A stretch of 64,000 bases of DNA from Corynespora cassiicola (lineage: Eukaryota; Ascomycota; Dothideomycetes; Pleosporales; Corynesporascaceae): the NCBI GenBank assembly GCA_022059125.1, contig JAEUWY010000020.1, positions 1 to 64,000 on the forward strand, given 5' to 3'. The notes under the pieces are model-generated. The model was not told where the DNA came from and did not search any database. It was given only the letters and a program-made list of their open reading frames with translations. Made by a program: the position numbers and the translations under genes. Positions 1 through 11,400 of the stretch are shown here, in pieces (within the stretch, counting starts at the first letter, position 1; every line of letters begins with the position of its first letter).

Positions 1-122
1 TAACCCTAACCCTAACCCTAACCCTAACCTAACCCTAACCCTAACCCTAACCCTAACCCTAACCCTAACCCTAACCCTAACCCTAACCCTAACCCTAACC
101 CTAAAAAACCCTAAAACCCTAA
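1..122. repeat. Telomere (TAACCC)n
   Basis: The window begins with about 18 uninterrupted hexamers of TAACCC (TTAGGG on the other strand, running outward), with one shortened unit near position 28. The array decays at 103-122 into CCCTAAAA and CCCTAATA variants. The C-rich strand reads inward from base 1, which is the orientation expected of a true left chromosome end. This is the common fungal telomere repeat, so it does not identify the species. Confidence 0.97.
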
Positions 123-2819
123 TACTAACTGCTATAAAACTAAGCTAAAACTTATTAGATTAGATATAAAAACTCTAAAAGTAGAGAAAGCTGTTTATAT
201 TTTAATACAGAAGTAAAACACGCCTACTTTTTTTTAGATTTTTAAACAGCCTATACGTAATACAGACTTTTTTTATACTACTATAACGCTATACGCAACC
301 GCTATTTCTATAGTAGAAAAAATAAAAGCTTTAGAAAATTTTATTTTACTATACTACGCTATATTTTTTCTGCAGAACTAAAAATAGACAGAAAACCTAT
401 TTTTTAATAGCTGTATATTAGTATTTTCTGCTCTGCATTCTGCTTCTCCGCGAAAAAAAATTATATAAAAAAACTCTATTTTTATAAATTAAGTTAAATT
501 TATAAAAATCTGAAACGCTATTATTTACTGCAAAGCGTAGCTTATTACAGTCTACGTATAATACTGCTAGACTATAACTACTTTTATCTAAGCCTATAAA
601 TAAAAAACTATAAAAATTTATAAGTAGAATTAAAAGTTATTTAGGTTGCAGCGTAGTAGCTTAGAATAAACTTAAACTAAAGCTAAAAAAACTTTTATAA
701 ATTAGATATCTGTAGCTATAACTTTAAGTGCGTTCGCCTAACAGCTTAAGCAGATAATATAGTAGTATAAAATAGTAGAGAAGTTAAGCTAGGGCTCGCT
801 GTGCTTTTTTTTTTATAATATAGTTAGTAACTATTAGATTAAGCAGGCACTAAGCAGCGCGGAGTAAAATATATAAATAAATATAATTTAACAGACTAAC
901 TCTAACGCGATTACAGCCGGCCGCGAACTTAATACTTAGTTTAGTATAAAATATATTATAAACAGATTAATTACAGAGCAGAAAATATTTTAGATTAAAA
1001 CTAACGTATCGGGCTGTGTAAAAAAAGTAATAAATAGCGAAAACAGTAAAGAGAGTAATAAACGCTGTCTACTTATATAAAAGACAGCATTTTTAATAGA
1101 AAAAAGAAACACGTTTAAGCGTACTTTCTATTAAATAACTCTGTATAAACTATTTAAGCCTTAAGTAGCGTCCCCTAGCTATATCTAAAAATATATTATA
1201 AAATAAAAAATGCACACAAAAAACGTATAACTTTTTAATATTTTTTTTACACTGCGACTAGATAGGCAGACTAAGTATAAACTAATACTTATATATTTAA
1301 AAAAAACAAGTTTCTACTTTTTTTAAATTATTTTTTACCCGGAAGAATAGTGTCTAGTTAGTTAAAAAGTAAGAAAAAATTATTTTTTTAGCTGAAATCG
1401 TATTAGTAACTAGCTATTATATTAACTCTAGTTTTAGTATTTCGCACGCACCTTAGCAGCACGTTTTACTATAATATTAATTAGCTAGTTAAAAAATATA
1501 AAGTCTATTATTTTTAAATAGAGTTTAAAGATAGAGAGTTACAGAAATAGAATATTTTTAGTTAGAATTTTTATATAGGCTACGTGCGTACATTCCCTCT
1601 AAACTAAATACTAATATTTTAAGTTATTCTATACAGAGAAGCTTTTAAACTATAGCTATAAATTAAAAATTATTTAGCGTTTCTATCGCACTAGCAGATT
1701 TACACTTAACTTTTTCTAAACTACTAAACTAGAAAATTACTAGTTTCTGTTAATAAACTCTAAATTATTTAACTTTTTAAGTGTTATCTTTCTATAAGCT
1801 GTTAGAAAGTGCACCTAAAAATCTCTATAGAATTAGCTTATATAAATATATAAGAAATATATAATATTTACAGCTACTAGTTTATAGCTTCTACTTTTTA
1901 ACAGCCTAGCGTACACTTTTTATTCTTCTTTATTATATTACGTAATAATATAAGTCCGGAGCTTATCTAGAGGTTTACGCTAAATATAGATACAGAATAA
2001 ATATTTTAGTATTAGACAGATATAATAGAGACTAAGTTTTATAGTAGAAGTATTTTACTAAGTATATAGAGTTAACGTGTCTTGCGGGAGGCTTATTTTG
2101 CAGCTTATATTAAAGTAAGTAAATAGAGATTTTTTATTATAACTGGTAAGTATATAGTTTATAAGCTTATTTTTTTAAGTAAACCTATATTAGCCTGTGT
2201 ATTAGTAATACTAAGTAGTATATATAAATTTATAACTAGCAGCGTGCGTTTTTTAGTAGCAAAAAAGCTTAGTATAATACTTAAACAGCCTAGAACTACA
2301 GCTGTTAACGTTATATATTTAAACTAGTACTTTACTTAGTAGCTTTAGTATTATTATATTAAAAGCGACTCTGGGTATATAATGTAATCTATTCCGCCTC
2401 TCTATTAGCTCGCGTTTTTTTTTTTTTATCTACTTTTTATTAGTATATTTAAGAGCAGGGGGCTTATTTAAAAACCAGGCGAAAAAGTTCTGTACCAGCT
2501 ATTTATAATTATCTGCTATCTAATTAAGCTTTTTTTTAAATAAGAAAAAAGTTATCTTCTAGTTAAAAGCGCTAATATAGTCTAATATAATTAGTTTAAT
2601 ATGTTTTTAGTAAAAAGAGTAATAGTAAAGCTAAAAAACAGTAAGTTAAATACAGTAGGCTAAAGCAGAGTAGTTAATATTTATATACGAGTTGTAGTAG
2701 TAAGCAGAAGTAAAAATAAATAAAAATAGTACTAAAAACGCTGTTTTTTTATGCGCAGCAGCAGCAGAGAAGCATATTACTATCTAATAAAAATATAGCT
2801 AAATTAGGCGTAGCGTATC
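123..2819. other. AT-rich subtelomeric stretch, no genes
   Basis: About 2.7 kb of extremely AT-rich DNA, dense in TA dinucleotides and stop codons in all frames. I see no reading frame of useful length and no protein motif. The pattern, CpA/TpG depletion with TpA excess, is typical of DNA mutated by RIP, so this was probably once a repeated subtelomeric gene or transposon. I cannot recover its identity. A telomere-linked helicase is the usual candidate at such positions, but nothing here supports it directly. Confidence 0.6.
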
Positions 2820-3290
2820 TGCGAAAAGCAATCAGCTCAGCTATTAATATATATACTTACTAACTGCTAGTATAATTTACTCTCTACTATCTAACTACGC
2901 ACTTATTACTGGAAAAACTAGTTTAAATGTCTAGAATAGCTTGCTGGTACTAGAAATTGCAGTAAGTAATAAGTAGTAATTAGCTTAGCTATCTATATAC
3001 ATATCTGTTAGCTATTAGTATATTTTACTACTTCTAATTATGCAACGTACCTGTTACCGGAAAAATATCTAAGGTATTAGAAATCTTTTACTAGCTCTAG
3101 AAATTGTAGTAATAATTATACTATAAAACTTTATTTTATTAGGCTGCTGTGTCCAGCCTTACAACTCTACTTATATTATTTAGCTTAGTTATATATATAT
3201 ATGCCTGTTAGCCACGCAAGTCTTACTAGAAAAAATAACTAAAATATATAAAATTTTTTATTAACTCTAGAGATTGCAGTAAATATAAAA
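2820..3290 (+). repeat. Dispersed ~140-bp subtelomeric repeats, cluster 1 (3 copies)
   Basis: Three diverged copies start near 2820, 2980 and 3179. Each reads approximately: TTAGC-TAT then alternating ATATATA, GCCTGTTAGC, a TTTACT-TCTAATTATGC block, a conserved CCGGAAAAA-like core, and an ending close to TAGAGATTGCAGTAA. Related copies lie at about 6310-7065. They are direct repeats with mostly transition differences, consistent with an old tandem family mutated by RIP. No coding potential is visible. Confidence 0.6.
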
Positions 3291-3574
3291 GTATTAAAAA
3301 CTGTAGTAAATATACTTGCTACTAAACGTAATTTTTGTATAGAGTATAGATACGAATATATTTACAGTATTATTATACTGCTATAATAATACAGCGTATC
3401 TATACTTACAAACGCGAAATCTGTATACAGTATATAAAAAATAATAAATTATAAATAACTTATTTATAAAATAAACTATTTTTTTTTTAACTGCGGCTTC
3501 TAAAACGCGTAAATACTTACTGCGTTATTACTTATATTACTATATATAATTATTAGCTAGTTATAAGCTTTAAT

Positions 3575-3840
3575 TTAGTTTTAGAAATAGCAAAACTCTA
3601 ATTTTACTAATAACACCTCTAATTACGCTAAAAATTTGATAATAGGTAGAAACCTATATATTAATAATATTACTTACTTTTAAAGTAAGTTAGAGTACGC
3701 AATGTAAATCTAACAGGCTAAATAAAAAGTATTTAAATCGGCTTGTATAATAGAAACTTTACGCTATACACGTACTTTTTAGCACTAATAAAAGTAATCT
3801 AAATAGTATTTGTTTGTATTTACGCCGTAGAATAGAACAG
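3575..3840 (+). repeat. Subtelomeric duplicated segment, copy 1 (pair with 7357-7610)
   Basis: The segment shares an ordered series of words with 7357-7610: GCAAAACTCTAA, AAAAATTTGATAATA, AGAGTACGCAATGTAAAT, CAACAGGCTAA, AAAGTATTTAAATCGG, ATAGAAACTTTACGC and AAAAGTAATCTA, ending in GCCGTAG. Together with the 140-bp repeats next to each copy this implies a duplication of a block of about 1 kb, around 3.8 kb apart. Differences are mostly C/T and G/A. Confidence 0.65.
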
Positions 3841-4245
3841 CATAAAACTTTTATAAAAGTTCTTACTCTGCTCTAGGTTAGAACAGTATAAAACTTTTAT
3901 AAGAGTTCTCGCCCTGCTTTAAGTTAAAACAGTATAAAACTCTTATAAAAGTTCTCGCCCCGCCCTGAGTTAGAACAGTATAAAACTTTTATAAAAGTTT
4001 TTACTCTGCTTTAGATTAGAACAGTATAAAACTTTTATAAAAGTTTTCGCCCCGCTCTGGGTTAGAACAGTATAAAACTTTTATAAAAGTTTTCGCTCTG
4101 CTCTAAGTTAGAACAGTATAAAACTTTTATAAAAGTTCTCGCTCTGCTCTAGATTAGAACAGTATAAAACTTTTATAAAAGTTCTCGCCCCGCTCTAAGT
4201 TAGAACAGTATAAAACTCTTATAAGTGTTTTCGCTCCGCTCTGAG
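3832..4245 (+). repeat. 46-bp minisatellite, 9 tandem copies
   Basis: Nine head-to-tail units of exactly 46 bp start at 3832, 3878, 3924 and so on to 4200 (414 bp). Each unit is TTAGAACAGTATAAAAC..., then a perfect palindrome AACTTTTATAAAAGTT, then a C-rich segment such as CTCGCCCCGCTCTGAG. Variation between units is almost only C/T or G/A, as expected from RIP on a tandem array. The palindrome is the best conserved part. No ORF runs through the array. Confidence 0.9.
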
Positions 4246-6309
4246 TTAAATACTTAAAATATATAATACTAAGGCCTTTCGCTTCTATTTTCTTTTTTTT
4301 TTTTAGTAATATTTATAGATTACACAGAATAAGTAGGCAGTAATCTATTTAGGTAGTATAGCTGTTTTTAATTACTTTACAGATAGTAACGCGAAGCTAA
4401 ATAAGATATAAAAATAACTAGTAAAAGTTTTTATTACAGTAAAAGTATAGGTTTTTGTAGAATAGCAGACTCTATAAATTAGTAATTCTATTTTTTTATT
4501 TTTTTAATTTTATTTTTTTAAGTACAACAAAGCGTAACAGTTTTTATTAGCTATTACTAAGTAACACGCGAACAGAAAACTTCTACACCTTCTAAACTTA
4601 GAAGTCTATAATATTTTGCTTAATACTATACTGTCTCTGCTTTTTTTCTTTTTTTTTTAAAAAGCGGCTAATAAGCTAGATAGTAGTTTTTAAAGCTTTT
4701 TCTCTGCCAGCAACGCTGCTTTCTAGCATAATTATATTTATTATATTTTTAACAAGCAGTATTAGATACTGTTTTTTTATAAAGCTACTGTGCTGAACTT
4801 GTAAAAAAACTAAATATATCGCTTATATAGTGCTAGGTAGCTTATTTTAAACAGACTAGCTAATAGTAATTCTGTTTTTATTACGTATTTTTTACTAGCA
4901 GCTATTTAGCTGCTATAACAAACTCTGCGTTTAAATACTTTTTTTAATTTTATTTAGAAGTATCTAGCGTGTACAGTATAAGACGTAGCTTAAAGCTTTT
5001 AAAAAATACCTCTCTTAGCACAGAAATAATATAAAAGTATCTCTCCCTCTAAGCGTGCGGTTTTTTCTACTAAAGTATTAGTTTTTAAATATACCTGCGC
5101 TAAGACAGAAGCAGAAACTAGAAATATACTATTAAGTTTAGATAGATTAAAAACATTATACAAGCCTATTTTTATTTCTACTATTATTTATAAAAACTAT
5201 CGCGCAGAACAGATGCGTAAAAAAAAATAAAAAACTTAAAAACTTATAAAAAAATACTCGCTTAGCTTAGTAGCTTTTTTAGAAAAGGCTTCTGTTGCTA
5301 AAAAAAATATATACGCCTTAATAAAGTCTAAAAATATACTAGATATATTTTAGATCCTCTAGCAGACAGTTAAAAAGAGATTAGATTTGTGCTAAACTAT
5401 CTAGTTACTCTACGCTACTACTACAAGCATACTAGCTAAAGTATATAATTTTAAAAACTATACTATATAAAATAACGCTATTATTTTTTTACACAGCTAG
5501 CAGACGCGCGGAACGCCTTTTTCTATCTAACTAACTTTTTTATTCTTTTTAGTCGTACTGTAAGCTTTTTTATAGTATAGATAATAATAGAACTAACAGC
5601 TTCTATTTAGTAATAATACTTTCTAGTATATATAGAATACAGTAGTGTACTGCGAAGAGCAAGTATCTACTACTTATATCTAGTACTGCTAGACTATAGC
5701 AGTATTAGATTATATCTACGCTAATTAAATTACGTGTTTAAAAAAACAGAACAGGTATATAAGCAGAGCTAAGCAGAATTACAATTATAAAAAAAAGAAA
5801 AAACGTAGAATATAAGTAATAGCTTTACTTTTTTTTTTAGTTTCGGTATTAGAAATAGAAAGAGATAAGTAGATAGTTAGAAAGCGACTACTGTAAATAA
5901 TTTAGTAGTATAAAACAGCCCGCATATTAGGCTAGAGCATTCTCTATTTTATATTTTATAACGTTATTACAGTTATATAAACAGAGCAGACTCTACGCAT
6001 AGAGAAATAGCACGTTTAACTAAAGCTAGTTAAAAGAGTAAATTCTAATACCTGTACAGCGAGTTAAGTATTTAATATTTAGTTAGATTTAGAGCGTTTT
6101 GCTGGCGGCTCGATTAAAAAAAAAAAAAAACTCTGTATTAAAGCTAAGCTATTAATAGTACTATTAGAGATAGAAGAAGTACAGAATAGTAAAAAGAATA
6201 AAAAAGTAGAGAATTTATTTTCTTAAGCAATTACGTCTAGTATTAGATCTGCTTAACCTCTATACTAGCTAATTTTTTTAGAATAGTTTAAGCTGTACTA
6301 GTAGCTATA
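4246..6309. other. AT-rich stretch, nothing recognised
   Basis: About 2 kb of AT-rich, stop-dense sequence with homopolymer runs of A and T. I see no gene, terminal repeat or internal tandem array. It probably represents RIP-degraded repeat DNA continuous with the rest of the subtelomere. Confidence 0.55.
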
Positions 6310-7065
6310 CAGTACTACTAATAAATCTGTACTTAGTTAATATATTTTTTAAGTATTTTTTATTATAATCTCTAGCGCTAGCAAGCAGTCTGCTGTATTC
6401 AGCCTTCTAAATTTAACTTTATAAACTAGTTTAGCTATGTATATACATGCCTATTATTACTAGTATGCTTTACTATTTCTAATTATACTACGTATTTATT
6501 ACTAGAAAAGTTATTTTAGATATTTAAAACTGCTTACTAGCGCTAAAAATTATAGTAGAACAGTAGCAGACGGTTTTTATTTACCTAGCTTTTTATATTT
6601 AGTTCTATTAACTAAATTAGCTATATATATATATGCCTGTTAGCTACTAGTATATTTTACTATCTCTAATTATGCTATACGCCTGTTAGCGGAAAAAATA
6701 CCTTAAATATTAAAAATTTTTTACTAGCTTTAGAGATTGTAGTAAAAACAGAAAACCTTTACTAAACTAAGTTAAATCTAAATTTTTTTTATTATTTACT
6801 TACTTATTCTATGTCCGCAAAATATTATTTTGCGGATATTTTACTGCAGCTTTTAGCGCTAGCAAAAAGTTTATTATACTTAGTAATTAGTCTAACTAAA
6901 AAGTATCTGCTAAATTTAGTTAGAGTAACTATTTTAGCTATATATGTATATACGTGTCAGCTACTAGTACATATTATTATATCTAATTATATAACGTTCC
7001 CGTTACCGGAAAGGCTGCTTTAAATATTAGAAACTGCTTATTTACGCTAGAGATTACAGTAAAAA
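6310..7065 (+). repeat. Dispersed ~140-bp subtelomeric repeats, cluster 2
   Basis: At least three copies of the unit seen at 2820-3290 begin near 6424, 6610 and 6921, with a weaker one near 6310. The copy at 6921 retains the intact CCGTTACCGGAAAGG core and the terminal GAGATTACAGTAAA. A 70-codon open frame at 6811-7023 overlaps this cluster. It looks like chance reading through AT-rich repeat DNA and is not annotated as a gene. Confidence 0.6.
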
Positions 7066-7356
7066 TATTACTAATAAAAACTAAATATACTTTCTAAGCA
7101 AGTTATTTCTAAACTAAAACTAGTTTTTAGAAACGCAGTTTCTAAAAAGCGTGTAGATATTTACTGCGCTATTACTTATTCGGCGCGTAAACTCCGTATT
7201 AATTTATATAAAATAGTAATATAAATAGAAAACTTGCTAGATACTGTTACAAATAGATATAATAATAGAGTTAAATAAGCTACATAATTATCTAAGAAAG
7301 TAGCTTATCTAGCTGGCTACTTTCTGTAATAGTTGTAATAACTGTTTACCTCGCTA

Positions 7357-7610
7357 GAAACAGCAAAACTCTAACTTTACTAATAATACTTTCTGTTATA
7401 CTAAAAATTTAATAATAAGTAGAAGTGCATGTTTTAATAGATATACTAAATTTTAAAGTAATTTAGAGTACGTAATATAAATCCAACAGGCTAATTAAAA
7501 AGTATTTAAATCGGTTTATATAATAGAAACTTCACGCAATACGCGTACTTTTTAGTACTAGTAAAAGTAATCTAGGTAGTACTTGTTTGCCTTCCCGCCG
7601 TAGGATAGAT
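7357..7610 (+). repeat. Subtelomeric duplicated segment, copy 2
   Basis: Direct-repeat partner of 3575-3840 (same word order, see that entry). It ends in CCCGCCGTAGGATAG where copy 1 reads TACGCCGTAGAATAG, after which the two loci diverge: copy 1 continues into the 46-bp minisatellite and this copy does not. The minisatellite therefore probably expanded after, or only at, copy 1. Confidence 0.65.
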
Positions 7611-8005
7611 CTAGCTAGCTATATTATATACTGCTTTAGTAATTTTTACAGTAAAATATTTTTAAAATTAGCTGTTTTTAGCTTTAGATATACTATAACT
7701 ATTAATAAAAAATAAATATATAAAAATAAAAAACGCGTATATAGAGAATAAAAAAAAAAATACAGAAGCGCGTAAAATTAGATACTAAATATAATATAAA
7801 ATATAATAAAAAAAAAAAGTAAAAAAAAGTAAGTAATAGATATAAGATAGTAGCGCTAAAAAGATGCTAAAAATAATACTATATACTTATAGAAAAAAAA
7901 AAAAATAATAATAGATAAATTTTTAATAGTTTTGTTATTTAAGTATTTTTTAGTAGCTAAAAAGCTGTATTATAAAAATAAATATAAAAAGTAGAAACGT
8001 ATATA

Positions 8006-8479
8006 TGTTAAGGCTGTGCTACAGGCTATAAGCGAGGCTAAAAAACAAGTAGCTGCTTAGATTAATTCTCGAAGATAAATACTAGTAGAGTTACGTAAGT
8101 AAAACGATGTGCAATATACTATACAGGTCTCTGTGTTAGCGATAGAGCATAATAGATTAATAGTTAATTCTAAATAATAGATTTGCTAATAAAGTAAATA
8201 TAATTATAAAGTATAATTATACGAACTATATATATATTAAATTCTATAAAATTCTATAGTTCTATAGAACTATTTTTATAAGACTATAAGACTTATAGAA
8301 CGCTAAGTTACGAGTTCTATAAATCCTATACTAAGTTTTTTTTAGTATTAATATTTCTATAGAACTGTTACGTGACTCGTTTTAGCTTAGCAGGGTAATA
8401 AATACTTACTATTAGTATTTATTATTAGCTATTTTTTAAAAGTGTTGTCTGCGCCGCCTACTTTCTCAGATTTATAATA
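8006..8479 (-). repeat. Left LTR of element A (3' LTR)
   Basis: 474 bp, the same length as the right LTR. It starts TGTTAAGGCTGTGCTACAGG and ends CTCAGATTTATAATA, where the partner ends CTCAGATTCGTAACA. The first ~235 bp are shared with the LTRs of element B, while the remaining part is unrelated. Confidence 0.9.
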
Positions 8480-11400
8480 CTACTTTTTTTTTTTTAGTTT
8501 AATATTTTTATAGGCTAATCTAATATTGTCGCGTAGTACCGCTTATTATTATATTTATAAAAATTATATTAATATTTAGAGTGTTATTACGATAGTTGCT
8601 TGCAAACGTTACGTAAAAAATAATTTAACTTATAAACTGTTATTACTAAGTAAAAGGTGTAGAAATTACGAGTATATAAGCTGTTAGTTATATATACTAG
8701 TTAATATTCTGCTCTCTAACTTTTCTAAAATTAACTCTAAAATAAATAAGCTAGAAAAGAAGAAAAAGGCAACTAAAGCTATTCTAAAAAAAAAAAAATA
8801 TTTAGCTAAAGCTGTTTTAGCGCGGATGCGCGATACGCGTTTTAAGCTAAAATATTTATAAAAATAAAAAAAGTTTCTAAAAAAAAAAAAAAAAAAGTTA
8901 TTTAACGTAGACTTAGAGGCTGTAAAAAAGCTAAAGCGGCTAGAGGCGCTAAAAGCGCTAAACTAAAAAGTAATTTTAATAAATTTTAAAGTTTTTACTG
9001 GCGCTGCAGCTGTAAACTAATCTATTTTCTAATTTTTTAAATTTTTTAATAGTTATTCTGTATTGTCTAGTTTCTGATTATTTTTAGAAAATAAATTTCT
9101 TTTTTATAGATAAGTTCTCTTGTTCTAATCCTGTGTAGTAGTAGATAAAGTGTTTTTTTTAATATTTTTTTAGCAGTTGCTGATAATTTTATAGATTTTT
9201 TTTTAGTTTCTAAGTATTTTCTAAATTAGAGTATTTTTTTTATTTAACTAGAAATTTCTAAACGAACTGTTTGTTTTAGAATTTTTTTTATCTAATTTTA
9301 CAGTAGTCTAGCAGTACTTTAACTTTAAATTTAACTTCTTTTTCTGTTTTATAATAGAAGTATTTTTAAACTGGTATTTCGGCGTTAGCAGATTCTAGTA
9401 GTAATACGTAGAATACTAAGTGTATTTTAGTATTAGCAGAGAGTTAAAGTTTATAGTTAACTAGTCTCTTTCGTTCTAGAATTAAAAATAGTCTAACTTT
9501 AATATAGTCTAATTTTTTACTTAGTTATATTATTCGAAGATTTTTTATAAAAAAATACACTTTATCTCTTCTCTTTAGCTGAGGTGCTATTTTTTGTTTC
9601 TAGTTAATATAAGAAATAGTTTTGCGTTATGCTGTCTTAATATTCTTCTATAATTATTTATAAAGTTTTTATAATTTTTTTAATTTATCTATTACTTAAC
9701 TTACAACTAGCTTAATTCGTTCTTTCTTAATTTTTAGTAGTAGAAAATTTAAGTATATTCCGTGTAATACGTAATAAGAAAATTACTTTATTATTACTAA
9801 TTCTCTATTATTAAATGTGAGTTATGCTATAGGTAGTAGTAATATCTAATTATTCTGTTTTTAGTTGCTATACATCTGTAGATATATCTTTATAGTCTAG
9901 TTTATTTTTTCTGTTTAACTGTCTGTCTGTAGATAGTATACTATTAATAATTTTTTTTTAATTTTAATAGCTGATATTAATATCGTCTAATAGTTTAATA
10001 TAAAGAGTTTGTTTCTGTTACTAATAATTAATTAAAGTAATCTGTAATACCTAACTACGCGATTTAAAATAATCTATACTAGTTCTAGTACAGTATAGTT
10101 GTTTCTAAATAGAATTATCTCTACGTATTTCGTAAATCTGTCTATAACTACTAAAATAGTATTATAAAGTACTTTAGAAACCGGGTTGTAAAACGTTAGT
10201 AGTCTAGTAATAAAGTCTATAGTAATATCTGTTTAGAGTTTATTTAGTATTTCTACAGTTTATAGCTTTTTGTACTAAGCGTATATGCTATACTTATTCT
10301 TTTAATATATTATATATTTTTTAATAAACTTTGCTACTTTATTTTTTAGTCTAGAAATATTATACGTTTGTTGTATCAGTTTAATCGTTTATTTAATATC
10401 TAGGTGTCTGTGTAATAGATTTTTGTAATACTACTAAATAATAGTTTAATAAAGTTTTTTTAGTACTTATTAATATACTGTTATAATAAGATTAATACTG
10501 CGTGCTGGTTTTAAAGTGCTGTCTAGCGCTTGCTTAAAAATAGCAGTTTTATTTATTAATTTAGTTTCTGCGATATCTGTTTTTCGGCTTAAAGCGTCTG
10601 CTTTTCCGTTTTCTTTACCTAGTATATAGATAATTTTAAATTTATATTATTTCAGTTCTTTGCTTTATCTGGTATATCATTAGTCTAATAGTTTAGTTAT
10701 TATAAATATTATTAAATTTTTATAATCTAAGTATACTGTAAGTTCCGAATAACTTTCTGCGTAGATTCTTTAATACTTAAAAAAGTTTATAATAGTAAGT
10801 AATTTTTTATTATAAATATTGTAATTTTTTTTAGCTCTGCTAAACTTTTTTAAATAATAAGCAATCAGGTGCTATTTGCTTTTTTTTTTTTAGTTAATAT
10901 ATACTTTTATTACTAAGTCTAATGCGTCTGTTTCTATGCGTAAAAGTTTTCTACTAGTAAATAATATAAAAACTAGTAGTAATATACTTGCTTTTTTAAG
11001 TGTTTTAAAAGCCTGTTATTAATCTGTATTCTACTTAAATAGTACGTCTTTTTTTATTAACTTTATAAGTAGTAGTACTTTTTTTAAGTAGTAATTAATA
11101 AACTGCCTGTTAAAATTACAGAATTCTAGAAAAAATTATATATTCTTAACGTTCTTTAGCGTTAGCTAGTTCTTAACTACTTTAATTTTTTTTAAACTAA
11201 TTTTAACTTTATATTTTTCTATAATATGTTTTAAAAATTTAACTTTTTTTTTATAGAATTTATATTTCTCTAGTTTAAGTCGTAGTTCTGCTTTTTTTAA
11301 ATATTTTAGTACTATCTGTACGTACTAAATGTGTTTTTTAAAATCTTTAGAAAAAACTAAAATATCGTTTAAATATACAATAACAAATATGTCTAGATAT

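Noticed and set aside
6811..7023. 70-codon hydrophobic plus-strand frame in the subtelomere
   Set aside because: It lies inside RIP-like AT-rich repeat copies. Its Leu/Ile/Tyr-rich composition is what random AT-rich DNA encodes.
1..8000. Telomere-linked helicase gene, expected next to many fungal telomeres
   Set aside because: No helicase motif could be read in any frame. The DNA is too mutated to claim it.
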